Shown here piece after piece: positions 1 through 7,900 of a DNA stretch of 17,856 nucleotides. The position numbers and the translations under genes are program-made. Source of the stretch: JADZAA01 sp039810485 (GTDB lineage Bacteria > Bacteroidota > Ignavibacteria > Kapaibacteriales > UBA961); assembly GCA_039810485.1 (NCBI GenBank), contig JBDHXA010000060.1:1-17856 (forward strand), read 5' to 3'. Under the pieces are notes generated by a model. That model saw only the letters and a list, made by a program, of their open reading frames with translations, ran no database searches and was not told the DNA's origin. Each line of letters opens with the position of its first letter. Position 1 is the stretch's first letter.

Positions 1-91
1 AACATACCGCAATTAGGGCACGTATTAATTCATATCGAACCGTATGAATATCAATAAACGGTTCTGCAAACATATAATATAAAAACAACAT
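1..91 (-). CDS. Possible N-terminus of a divergent gene, cut by the window edge
   Basis: On the minus strand an open frame runs from an ATG at 91 to the left edge with no stop, about 30 codons; a second in-frame ATG lies at 73. From the second ATG it reads MFAEPFIDIHTVRYELIRAL and then IAVC. The composition looks protein-like, with a hydrophobic start and a mixed charged/hydrophobic helix. I do not recognise the family. No Shine-Dalgarno sequence is visible. The reading competes with a promoter-like TATGTTTG on the same strand at 67-74, which overlaps the second ATG. If real, the gene diverges from the cassette that begins at 176 and shares its upstream region. A chance open frame of this length is possible. 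Confidence 0.3.
   Translation of the reverse strand, partial: MLFLYYMFAEPFIDIHTVRYELIRALIAVC
37..64. repeat. 7-bp inverted repeat (GAACCGT / ACGGTTC)
   Basis: GAACCGT at 37-43 is repeated as its perfect reverse complement ACGGTTC at 58-64, with a 14-base spacer. It lies inside the possible minus-strand reading frame at the left edge, so it may be coincidental. Role unknown. Confidence 0.3.
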
Positions 92-128
92 AACTCACTA
101 CTCTGCTTTATTACTCAATATAGTTTTC

Positions 129-168
129 TATTTTATCAAACAGTTAATTATTGATTATTTTATCAATA
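129..168. repeat. Direct repeat plus hairpin upstream of the isochorismatase-like gene
   Basis: TATTTTATCAA occurs at 129-139 and again at 156-166, 27 bases apart. The second copy overlaps a perfect 7-bp inverted repeat, TATTGAT at 149-155 and ATCAATA at 162-168, with a 6-base loop. The hairpin ends 7 bases before the ATG at 176, so it could be an operator or could affect ribosome access. The sequence is AT-rich, which raises the chance of coincidental repeats. Confidence 0.35.
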
Positions 169-175
169 GACACCG

Positions 176-841
176 ATGAAAGAACAGTATTTAAACAACG
201 GCTCGATTGAATTGTTGCTTGAAAAATATCGGCGCTCACAAATAGATAAGAAGCAAAATAAAATTCAATTTATTCCACAAAAATGTGCCTTGGCTGTTCT
301 TGATATGCAGCGTTATTTTTTAGAAAACAATTCACATGCTTATGTGCCAAGCAGTTCTTTCATTATACCACACATCAATAAGCTGATGAATGCTTTCTGT
401 CAAAATAAACGGCCTGTTATAATAACGAAACATGAAAATACTCCAACAAATGCAGGCATGATGGGGCAATGGTGGCAAGAGTTAATGCTTCAATCATCTC
501 GTACAGAAATCACATCTGATTTAACAATTCAACCCGAAACTATCGTATTGAGTAAGACACAATATGATGCATTCTACAACACTTCATTGGAAGATATTCT
601 TCACAAATACAATTGTGAACAAATTGTTGTTACAGGCATCCTAACGCATCTTTGCGTTGAAACTACAGCGCGGTCAGCTTTTGTTCGCGGCTTTTCAGTA
701 ATTGTGCCTGCCGATGCAACCGCCACATATAATCTTGATTTTCATAGCTCTTCTCTGAGAAGTCTTTCTCATGGATTTGCAGAAATTACTAACGCAGACA
801 TACTTTGCCAAACTCTAAGCAAATATGCAGAAACATCATAA
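176..841 (+). CDS. Isochorismatase-family cysteine hydrolase
   Basis: A 221-residue protein of the isochorismatase/nicotinamidase fold (cysteine amide or vinyl-ether hydrolases). The catalytic triad is visible: Asp43 in the VLDMQRYF strand, Lys127 in SKTQYDAF and Cys160 in THLCVETTARSAF, which is the signature helix of the family. The usual cis-peptide and oxyanion region precedes Cys160. The substrate cannot be read from sequence; members act on nicotinamide, isochorismate, ureidoacrylate or N-carbamoyl compounds. About 35 residues precede the core domain. The ATG at 176 has no clear Shine-Dalgarno and follows a small AT-rich hairpin. Its 3' end overlaps the next gene by 17 bases, so the two are probably translated from one message. 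Cytoplasmic, with no signal peptide. Confidence 0.9.
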   Translation: MKEQYLNNGSIELLLEKYRRSQIDKKQNKIQFIPQKCALAVLDMQRYFLENNSHAYVPSSSFIIPHINKLMNAFCQNKRPVIITKHENTPTNAGMMGQWWQELMLQSSRTEITSDLTIQPETIVLSKTQYDAFYNTSLEDILHKYNCEQIVVTGILTHLCVETTARSAFVRGFSVIVPADATATYNLDFHSSSLRSLSHGFAEITNADILCQTLSKYAETS

Positions 842-1709
842 AGTTCTGATAATCGGCGCAGGTCCGGCTGGAGTTTCGACGGCCATATACTTGAAGCGCG
901 CCGGAGTTTCCGTTGAGATTATTGAACGCAACAGAGTTGGCGGACTTATTATAAATGCACGTCGAATTGACAATTACGCAGGTTTTCCAAACGGCGTGAC
1001 AGGCACAAAATTTGTTCAGTTGCTCAATATGCATATTCAGCGTTTAGAGCTGCCTGTTTTGTATGAAGACTTGCTTCATCTTGATTATGCAGATGACACA
1101 TTTACTGCAAGAACAAATAAGAGCACCCATTCTGCCGACTTTGTGGTCGTTGCCACCGGCACAAAGCCAAAAGTTCCTGAAATAAGAGGACTATATAAAA
1201 TTGATGCCGATTTATGGGCGTATGAGCCATTTTTTTTCCAAAATATTATTGATGAAAAAATAGCTGTAATTGGAGCAGGCGACGCCGCATTTGACTATGC
1301 GCTTTCCTTGGCTGAGAGAAATTCAACAGTCATTCTAAATCGCTCAGATAGAACACGTTGTTTAAATATTTTGGAAATAGAAGCATTGTCTCATAAAAAC
1401 ATAGAATATAAGACAAATGCGCCAGTTTCGGAAGTTATAGAGTACAATCGCATCTTGCATTTCTACGATTCACAAGGCGTGACAATTTGCAGTGCAAATC
1501 GTCTGTTGATTGCAATCGGACGCATTGCTGACTATGGTTTTTTATCAGATAATATTGCAGATAAAATTGTAGAACTTAATTCGCAGAATAGATTTTTTAT
1601 TATTGGCGATGCTCAAAACGGAATATTCAGACAATCTTCGATTGCTGTCGGCGACGGCGTTCGCGCGGCAATGTCAATAACTGCAATGCTAAATAAGGAG
1701 ATTAAATGA
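825..1709 (+). CDS. Thioredoxin-reductase-like FAD/NAD(P) oxidoreductase lacking the CxxC
   Basis: A 294-residue class II pyridine-nucleotide flavoprotein. The N-terminal FAD Rossmann motif GAGPAG is at residues 11-16, a VVVATGTKPK strand near 107-116, and the second dinucleotide motif GAGDAA at 150-155. A C-terminal FIIGDAQ segment should contact the flavin, and IAVGDGVRAA resembles the family's closing helix. Overall architecture and length match low-molecular-weight thioredoxin reductase. However, the redox-active CxxC just before the NAD(P) motif is absent: the region reads LWAYEPFFFQN, and the protein has only two cysteines, both elsewhere. It therefore should not reduce thioredoxin by the usual dithiol route. 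It may resemble ferredoxin-NADP reductases of this fold or oxidise a small molecule. It overlaps the genes on both sides, so it is part of one operon. Confidence 0.88.
   Translation: MQKHHKVLIIGAGPAGVSTAIYLKRAGVSVEIIERNRVGGLIINARRIDNYAGFPNGVTGTKFVQLLNMHIQRLELPVLYEDLLHLDYADDTFTARTNKSTHSADFVVVATGTKPKVPEIRGLYKIDADLWAYEPFFFQNIIDEKIAVIGAGDAAFDYALSLAERNSTVILNRSDRTRCLNILEIEALSHKNIEYKTNAPVSEVIEYNRILHFYDSQGVTICSANRLLIAIGRIADYGFLSDNIADKIVELNSQNRFFIIGDAQNGIFRQSSIAVGDGVRAAMSITAMLNKEIK
1695..1700 (+). promoter_or_regulatory. Strong Shine-Dalgarno before the radical SAM gene
   Basis: AAGGAG lies five bases before the ATG at 1706, inside the end of the flavoprotein gene. It is one of the few good ribosome-binding sites in the window and fixes the start of the radical SAM gene. 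Confidence 0.7.
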
Positions 1710-2650
1710 GAATCATAGCACAAACTGAAAAAAATGAAATTGCAACAGTTTTTATCGTAGAAACCAATATCGGAAAACGCGTTGAATGTGTTGAGTCAAT
1801 TCAACCTCCATTGAACAGACAACAAAAATGGACGCTTATTATTTCGACGCTTTACGGCTGTCCTGTTGGATGCGGCTTTTGCGACGCCGGCGGTTTTTTC
1901 CATGGAAGAGTTTCAAAAGAAGATATGCTCGGTCAAATTTTTCTGATGACTGACAGATATTTTCCGTCACGACGCATTGATATTGATAAATTCAAAATTC
2001 AGTTTGCGCGCATGGGCGAACCATCATTGAACCCAGATGTTTTGCACGTTTTGCAAGAATTGCCTATTGAATTCCATGCTCCTGGCTTGCTCCCTTCTCT
2101 TTCGAGCGTTGCACCCGACACCAGCGCCGCTTCTGTTTTTTTCGACCGTCTACTCGAAATTAAACGCCGCTTATATCCGCTCAATTTTCAGCTTCAATTT
2201 TCGCTTCATTCCACAAACACTAATCAGCGCGATTTGTTGATTCCGATTAAAAAGTGGTCTTTTCACAAAATTGCAGAATACGGCGAAAGTTTTGCCGGCA
2301 ACGAAGGTCGAAAAGTAACGCTGAACTTTGCTTTGAATCGCGATATGATAGTGGATTCTGAAGCAATTAAATATATTTTTAATCCCAATTATTTTTTCAT
2401 TAAAATTACGCCTGTCAATCCTACTTACAAGGCAACATTTAATAATATCAATACGTTGCATGATGCGGATTATTATCGTGAAAAAGCAGATGAATTTAGA
2501 GAAACCGGCTATGACACAATAGTTAGCATAGGCGAACTAGAAGAGAATTTTATCGGCTCGAATTGCGGACAATATCTTGCCGCCACAGAAAGAGCGGATA
2601 AAATTTTAACAGATGGGTATGCGCGAAAAATTATTGCAGCAGGTGTGTGA
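1706..2650 (+). CDS. RlmN-like radical SAM protein, N-terminally truncated and lacking the C118 equivalent
   Basis: A 314-residue radical SAM enzyme whose core aligns with RlmN/Cfr. The [4Fe-4S] motif CxxxCxxC is Cys52, Cys56 and Cys59 (CPVGCGFC). It is followed by DMLGQI, an ARMGEPSLN segment with the GEP SAM-binding motif at 104-106, FSLHSTNTNQRDLLIPI near 165-181, ITPVNP near 234-239, and a C-terminal NCGQY with Cys287 at the position of the methyl-carrier Cys355 of E. coli RlmN. RlmN is about 380 residues; the N-terminal RNA-binding helical domain is mostly missing. The residue seven before the first cluster cysteine, Cys118 in RlmN, is Ile45 here. RNA C2-adenine methylation is therefore doubtful and the substrate is unknown. 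It overlaps the preceding gene as ATGA. Confidence 0.88.
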   Translation: MRIIAQTEKNEIATVFIVETNIGKRVECVESIQPPLNRQQKWTLIISTLYGCPVGCGFCDAGGFFHGRVSKEDMLGQIFLMTDRYFPSRRIDIDKFKIQFARMGEPSLNPDVLHVLQELPIEFHAPGLLPSLSSVAPDTSAASVFFDRLLEIKRRLYPLNFQLQFSLHSTNTNQRDLLIPIKKWSFHKIAEYGESFAGNEGRKVTLNFALNRDMIVDSEAIKYIFNPNYFFIKITPVNPTYKATFNNINTLHDADYYREKADEFRETGYDTIVSIGELEENFIGSNCGQYLAATERADKILTDGYARKIIAAGV

Positions 2651-2732
2651 ATTAACCCAAATCTTCAGTTTTTAGTTATAAAATATTTCATAAACAGAAT
2701 TAGGACAGAATGCAAATGCAAATAATTGCTTG

Positions 2733-3419
2733 CTAATATTCCATAATCTGTTTTTCGTTGTTGCGCAGCCATTTCTCAGCCGCTTCATATTCAGGGCATA
2801 TTTGCTTTACTAAATTCCAGAATTTTGCGCTATGATTGTGATGAACAGTATGTGCAAGCTCATGGCACACAAGGTACTCAAGAATGAGCGGCGGCGTCAT
2901 TATCAATCGCCAATTAAAAGATAAATTGCCATTTGTCGAACAGCTTCCCCAACGTTTTCTCTGTGCGCGAATTCCGATTTTCCTATAAGTAAGATTATGC
3001 TCGCTGGCTATTTGACGCACCTTTTTTGTTATTGCTGCCTCTGCGAGTTGTCGCAGCCATAGTTCGCGTAAAGAAGGATTTTCCAACAGATTTTGCCGAA
3101 AAAATATCATTTTCTGCACTTTGTCAATTTTAGGATAAGAGAGTGAAAGGTCAATCGAAAAATCGTACTCTTCACCTTCAATCAGCAATTTGTTAAACGT
3201 AGCGGCAAGCGCAATGTATTTATCTTTTTCGGCGAGTTTTTTTTGCGCATTTTCGATCCAGTGCAATTTATTATAATAGATTTCGCTGATTTGTGTAGCT
3301 GGACATAAGAAAGGCGCAATAAGGCGAATTTCGCCGCCGCGCCTTACTTCAATGCGAATATTTTTTACATTGCGGTGGATAACTGCAACATGAGAAGGCA
3401 ATGTTTTCGGTGGATTCAA
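2733..3419 (-). CDS. YgjP/DUF45-type zinc metallopeptidase
   Basis: A 228-residue protein of the YgjP-like (DUF45, WLM/SprT-related) metallohydrolase family. The zinc motif HELAH is at residues 186-190, and a third histidine follows in HNHSAKFW (His196), the usual HxxxFW pattern. The family-specific RKRWGSC is at 154-160 and NLSFNWRLIM at 165-174. E. coli YgjP has been described as a UTP pyrophosphatase; whether that activity applies here is not visible. No signal peptide, so cytoplasmic. The only plausible start is TTG at 3419, because an in-frame stop lies at 3438-3440 and no ATG exists in the N-terminal third. The length fits the family. It follows the cyclophilin gene by 39 bases and is probably the last gene of that transcript, converging on the radical SAM gene. 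Confidence 0.88.
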   Translation of the reverse strand: MNPPKTLPSHVAVIHRNVKNIRIEVRRGGEIRLIAPFLCPATQISEIYYNKLHWIENAQKKLAEKDKYIALAATFNKLLIEGEEYDFSIDLSLSYPKIDKVQKMIFFRQNLLENPSLRELWLRQLAEAAITKKVRQIASEHNLTYRKIGIRAQRKRWGSCSTNGNLSFNWRLIMTPPLILEYLVCHELAHTVHHNHSAKFWNLVKQICPEYEAAEKWLRNNEKQIMEY

Positions 3420-3458
3420 ATCGGTGCAATATCGTAGTTAAGAGCAATTTTATTATTA

Positions 3459-4070
3459 TTATTCTTTGACTTCTCGTATCGAAATTATGGTAACTGGCTC
3501 AGCCGGAATACTAGTGTTTGGCATCAGTTTAACATCACCAATTTTATGCACATTATTCATTCCTTCGAGGACGCGCCCGAATATTGTGTATTTTTTTGGC
3601 AGATCCAAATCATCAAGACAAATGAAAAATTGGCTTCCATTAGTATTAGGGCCTGAATTTGCCATAGCTAAAGCACCTTCCATATATCCGCTCTTATAGC
3701 TTGATGTCTCAGGATTTAACTCATCTTCGAATTTGCCTCCCCAAGCACTTTTGCCGCCGCGCCCCCACTGCGCTCGTTTCGATGTGTCGCGAGTTTGCGG
3801 ATCGCCTGTCTGAATTACGAAATCTGGAGCCACTCGATGAACAAGAATGCTGTCGTAATATCCCATTGACGCCAATTGCTGAAAATTTTCGGCTGTTTTA
3901 GGCGCATCATTGCCATAAACACCCAAAAGAATATCGCCCATCGAAGTTTTTACCAAGAACTTATGAGTTATAACCGGCGAACCGTCAGCCGAAACAATGC
4001 TTTGTGCAAAAGCAATGACGCTTCCCCAAAGAAGCGTCAATAATATTCCAGATATTTTTAAAATTATCAT
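3459..4070 (-). CDS. Exported cyclophilin-type peptidyl-prolyl isomerase (second copy)
   Basis: A 203-residue cyclophilin. Residues 1-23 form a signal peptide with a hydrophobic core ending in AFAQ, so the protein is probably periplasmic. The catalytic Arg is Arg79 in HRVAPDFVIQTGDP, with Phe84 and Gln87, and the core strand GSQFFICLDD is at 145-154. The cyclophilin A tryptophan and histidine positions near LPKKYTIFG are replaced, as often happens in bacteria. It catalyses cis-trans isomerisation of Xaa-Pro bonds during protein folding. An insertion of about 20 residues (RDTSKRAQWGRGGKSAWGG) after TGDP is longer than in its neighbour. It starts 8 bases after the stop of the upstream cyclophilin, so the pair is co-transcribed. 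The pair is diverged rather than a recent duplication. Confidence 0.93.
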   Translation of the reverse strand: MIILKISGILLTLLWGSVIAFAQSIVSADGSPVITHKFLVKTSMGDILLGVYGNDAPKTAENFQQLASMGYYDSILVHRVAPDFVIQTGDPQTRDTSKRAQWGRGGKSAWGGKFEDELNPETSSYKSGYMEGALAMANSGPNTNGSQFFICLDDLDLPKKYTIFGRVLEGMNNVHKIGDVKLMPNTSIPAEPVTIISIREVKE

Positions 4071-4078
4071 AATTGTTT

Positions 4079-4711
4079 TTATTTTTTATGATTATGTTTA
4101 TCAGTTGAAGATCCAATTTTTTTAATTGTCATTTCGATTTTATCATTAGGACGGTCGTTGGGTCCGCGAGGAGCAGCTGCCACTATATCGGCTACATCCA
4201 TGCCGCTCAAAACCTTTCCAAAAATGCTATATTGACCGTCGAGAAAAGTAGGATCTGCCACGCAGATAAAAAACTGTGATGTTGCGCTGTTTGGGTCTGT
4301 CGAGCGAGCTGCCGAAATCATGCCGCGCGTATGCGAAAGCGTTTTGCTAAATTCGGCTGGTACACGCTTTTGGCTTGGATCGCCGAATCCCCATGTGTCA
4401 GGATTACCGCCGCGGCTGTTGGGATCTCCGCCCTGAATCATAAATCCCGGAATTACGCGATGGAAAGCTGTGTGATCGTAAAATTTAATACTGACAAGCG
4501 AATCAAAATTTGCGCAATGCTTAGGCGCTACATCAGGAAACAATTCGATGGTAATGTCGCCTAGCGATTTGCCATGCTGCGTAAGAGAAATAACATATTG
4601 CGGATTAGAAGATTTTGCCGGTTCTGCCGCTCCTTTTTTTTGCGCATTTACACTGTAAACTACGATAAATACAACAGCGAGCATGGCAAGCGTCCCAAAC
4701 ACATATTTCAT
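4079..4711 (-). CDS. Exported or membrane-anchored cyclophilin-type peptidyl-prolyl isomerase (first copy)
   Basis: A cyclophilin of 210 residues from the ATG at 4711. An ATG two codons earlier (4717) is possible, but GGAG at 4719-4722 sits 7 bases before 4711 and only 1 base before 4717, so 4711 is preferred. Residues 1-24 form a hydrophobic leader ending in VNAQ, either a signal peptide or an anchor. Active-site residues are Arg85, Phe90 and Gln93 in FHRVIPGFMIQGGDP, followed by SQFFICVADPTFLDGQYSIFG. Tyr replaces the cyclophilin A His126, as is common in bacteria. The C-terminus ends in a His/Lys-rich tail. Likely role: prolyl isomerisation of envelope proteins. First gene of a short run with the second cyclophilin and the metallopeptidase. 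Confidence 0.93.
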   Translation of the reverse strand: MKYVFGTLAMLAVVFIVVYSVNAQKKGAAEPAKSSNPQYVISLTQHGKSLGDITIELFPDVAPKHCANFDSLVSIKFYDHTAFHRVIPGFMIQGGDPNSRGGNPDTWGFGDPSQKRVPAEFSKTLSHTRGMISAARSTDPNSATSQFFICVADPTFLDGQYSIFGKVLSGMDVADIVAAAPRGPNDRPNDKIEMTIKKIGSSTDKHNHKK

Positions 4712-4718
4712 AAACATA

Positions 4719-4722
4719 CTCC
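4719..4722 (-). promoter_or_regulatory. Shine-Dalgarno deciding the cyclophilin start
   Basis: GGAG on the minus strand is spaced 7 bases from the ATG at 4711 and 1 base from the ATG at 4717. The spacing supports the downstream ATG. Confidence 0.55.
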
Positions 4723-4752
4723 AAATAAGAATGGTTTAATAAAAGAATTGAA

Positions 4753-4923
4753 TTATTTTTCAAAATTCAGCGAAAAGTAAAATTGTTGTTTCGATTGAAA
4801 TGCACGTGCTATAGACGGTCTTTCTGCATAAGGATTGAAAAACCAGACGATAATTTCTTGCTTGGCAAAGAAATCAAAATTCTTCAATACGATTTTATCG
4901 TTTTTAAAATTCAATAAAATCAA
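4753..4923 (-). CDS. Possible 56-residue small ORF or gene remnant between smc and the cyclophilins
   Basis: This open frame fills most of the 211-base gap downstream of smc. From a TTG at 4923 it runs 56 codons to TAA, and it is open further upstream into the end of smc. There is no ATG. The translation is rich in Phe and ends in QQFYFSLNFEK, an alternating aromatic pattern like the last strand of an outer-membrane barrel; NPYAERPSIARAF lies before it. I do not recognise the family. It could be a small protein translated from a TTG, the decayed tail of an outer-membrane protein, or chance. The sensible amino-acid composition and absence of stops in an AT-rich gap argue mildly against chance. 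Confidence 0.3.
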   Translation of the reverse strand: MILLNFKNDKIVLKNFDFFAKQEIIVWFFNPYAERPSIARAFQSKQQFYFSLNFEK

Positions 4924-4928
4924 GATTC

Positions 4929-7900
4929 CTATGCTGTCTGCATGGTTTTTCTTTCGGATAATTTAGCCGAAACTACTCGCGAAACTCCTTCTTCCTCCTG
5001 AGTTACGCCATAGAGAATATCGGCGGCTTCCATTGTTTTTTTGTTATGCGTTACAATAAGAAACTGCGTATTTTCGCTGAATTTGCGAATCAATTGCAAA
5101 TACCGCTCAATATTTGCATCATCAAGCGGCGCATCTACTTCGTCAAGTATGCAGAATGGGCTTGGCTTTACCAAATAGATGGCAAATAGCAGAGCGATGG
5201 CAGTAAGAGTTTTTTCGCCTGCCGAGAGCAATTCAATAGATTGCGGGCGCTTGCCGGCCGGCTTGGCAGTAATTTCTATGTCCGCCTCAAGTGGATCGCC
5301 TTCTGCAAGACGTATGACTGCCTCTGCATGTTCACCGAACAGCAACCCAAAAAGCTCGCTGAAATTTTTCGCTACAATCCCAAATATTTCATTGAAACGC
5401 TGCTTTGCTGTTGTATTTATTTCGGAAATGGTTTCATCGAGCGTTTGTTTCGATTGACGCAAATCTTCCGACTGCTCCTTTAAAAATACAAGGCGTTCAT
5501 TTTCTTGCTTAAATTCTTCTACAGCAAGAAAATTCACATTGCCAAGCGAAGCAAGTTTCTGCTTATGGCGTTTCAGCTCTTGATGATGCTCTTGCGTTGG
5601 CGGCTCGTCATTATTTGCCGCAGACAGTTCTTCTTCGGTCATCGTCAAATTTTCAAAAGCGTTCTGTCGCAACGCCTCGATGCGGCTGCGATATTCAGCA
5701 AGACGCAGCTCTCGCTCATGTGCAATAGTCGTCAATCTATCATGCTGTTCTCGTTGTGCGCGAATTTCCTGAGCAATAGTTTGTTGTTGATTTCGCTGTT
5801 CTTGTATGATTTTTTGTATGCTGTCCTTTGTCTCACGCAATGCATCGCGTTGATTGCGCAATAGTTCAGTTTCTTCGGCAGCACTTTTTCCGGATCGTAC
5901 AATTAGTTCTAATTGTTCAGCAAGAGTTTTTAATTCGTTTTCACTCTGGTCTATTCGTATTTTTTCAGAAGCAATTTGCTCGTTTATTCTTACAATTTCC
6001 CGCTGCGCTGCGTCTCGCTCTCCGGCTGCTCGTATTGCTGTAATTTGCGCTTGTTGCAAAGAAGCATCCGAAGCGGCAAGCGCGGCCTCTGCATTGCGAA
6101 TTTCAGATGTGGCACGGTCTGTAATCTCTTCATCTTCAGCTGTATTTTTTTGCAGTTTCTCATATTCTGCCGCAAAAGCTTCGGATTCTGATTTGGCTGC
6201 AGTAATATCCAATTCAATACGTTCTGTTTGAGAGCTTAATTGATGTAATGACTGATCTAAAGAGTTCAAACGAAACCGAATCTGGCTTTCTTGTTGTTCA
6301 AACGTGTTTTTTTCCGATTCAGCTCGTCGAACAGCAGCTATAAAATATGGAATATTAATGTCGGATAGTTCTTTTGAAATTGCGGATATTTCTTGCTCAA
6401 TACCGGCAGCAGACGCAGAAATATCAGTAATTTTTTCTTGCAATACAGCAATTTGCTCACGCTTTCCTACGCGGAGGCCTTCGGTCTTTACTACAGATCC
6501 GCCTCGCACCATGCCGTTTGCGCGTGCTATTTCTCCACTAATGCTTATTGCGGCATCAACTTTGCCCTCGGCAACCAATGCAAAAGCAATCTCTAAGGAC
6601 TCTACAAGTGCGGAGCGGCCTAAAAGACCGCGCATTGCATTGCGAATATCATCATCGCAGCGAATTATCTCGCTTATCCAGCCTAAACTATTTTCGGGCG
6701 GAGTCGGCATCGTTGGGAACGGACGTATTTCATCGCGACAAATGAAAGTAGATTTGCCTTTTCCGGCAGATTTTAGCATGGCGCAGCAGATTAGCGCCTC
6801 TTTGCGGCTTTGTACCACAAAACAGCGGCCTGCATCGCCAAGCGCAGCATCTACGGCTACGCGGAATACTTCGTCAACTCCTACCAATTCGGCAAGAAGC
6901 GATTTGTCGCCTTGCCAATCTTTGGATTTTAGCAGATATTGCGAACTTTCTGCCTCGTCTACCAATCCGCCAAGAAAGTCAAGCGATGCTTTTGCATGAG
7001 CAGATTCGCTTCGCAATTCGCTTAGGCGGTTTTGATACTTTTCCTTCTGAATGCGCAATTCAGCGGTTCGAGATTCTACTGATTTCAACGCTTCCTCAGC
7101 ATGGCGTATCGCATCGGCAAAATCATTGCGGCGTTGAATATGCGCTTCATACTGCGGCCGTAATTCATTTCGTTGCGCTGTTATTTTTTTTATTTCTGTT
7201 TGCAACTCCTCTTTGCGCCGCTGCGAACCCGCAAGGCGTTCGATAGATCGCTCATTTTTTGCGCGAATATTTGCAATAGAATTGCGAGTTGATTCATTCT
7301 TCTTTTCTAAAACTACATATTGCTGCCGCAAACTGTTTACTGCTGCGGCAGCGTCTTTTCGGGTTGCTTTGCATTTCTCGTAAAGTTCTTCTGTGCCAAT
7401 TGTTTTTTCACGAGCAAGATTGCGTGAATTGGTTGTTTCCGTCAGCTTTGCCGATAGCTGTTCGAGACGCTTTGCGGCTTCCGCCGATTCAGCATTAAGT
7501 CGCGAGCGCGAATTTTCCGCTGCATATTTGCGCTCGCTGGCAATGGCAGATTGCTGCGATAATTGACCGATAGCGCGATTCATCTCTTGCTCGCGCTGTG
7601 AAACATGCTCAAACTTGCCGCGTGATTTTTCTTGTTCACTTTCAACTTGGCGCAGATGAGCTTCTATCGTAATAATATTGTCGTGCAGTTTTGATTTTTG
7701 CTTTTGCAGAGAAGCAAACTCGCTCTCTACTTCGGCGAACGAGACGGATGCGCTCAAATATTCCCAGCGAACGAGATATTGCTCCAAATGATGCGCCTTT
7801 TCTTCTATTTCCTTGTATTGCCGCGCTTTGTCAGCTTGTCTTGCCAAAGAATTCACCTTTTTTTGTACTTCTGCAATTATATCTTCAACTCTTGCAATGT

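Noticed and set aside
2651..2732. Terminator between the convergent radical SAM and metallopeptidase genes
   Set aside because: Only weak AT-rich pairings were found; no GC stem followed by a T-run on either strand.
4749..4769. TGAATT/AATTCA inverted repeat downstream of smc as a terminator
   Set aside because: The stem is six AT-rich pairs with a 9-base loop and no strong T-run, and it overlaps the end of the possible small ORF.
6304..6999. 231-codon open frame on the plus strand inside smc
   Set aside because: It is antisense to the hinge region of a clearly coding smc, has low-complexity Ser/Arg-rich composition and matches no family.
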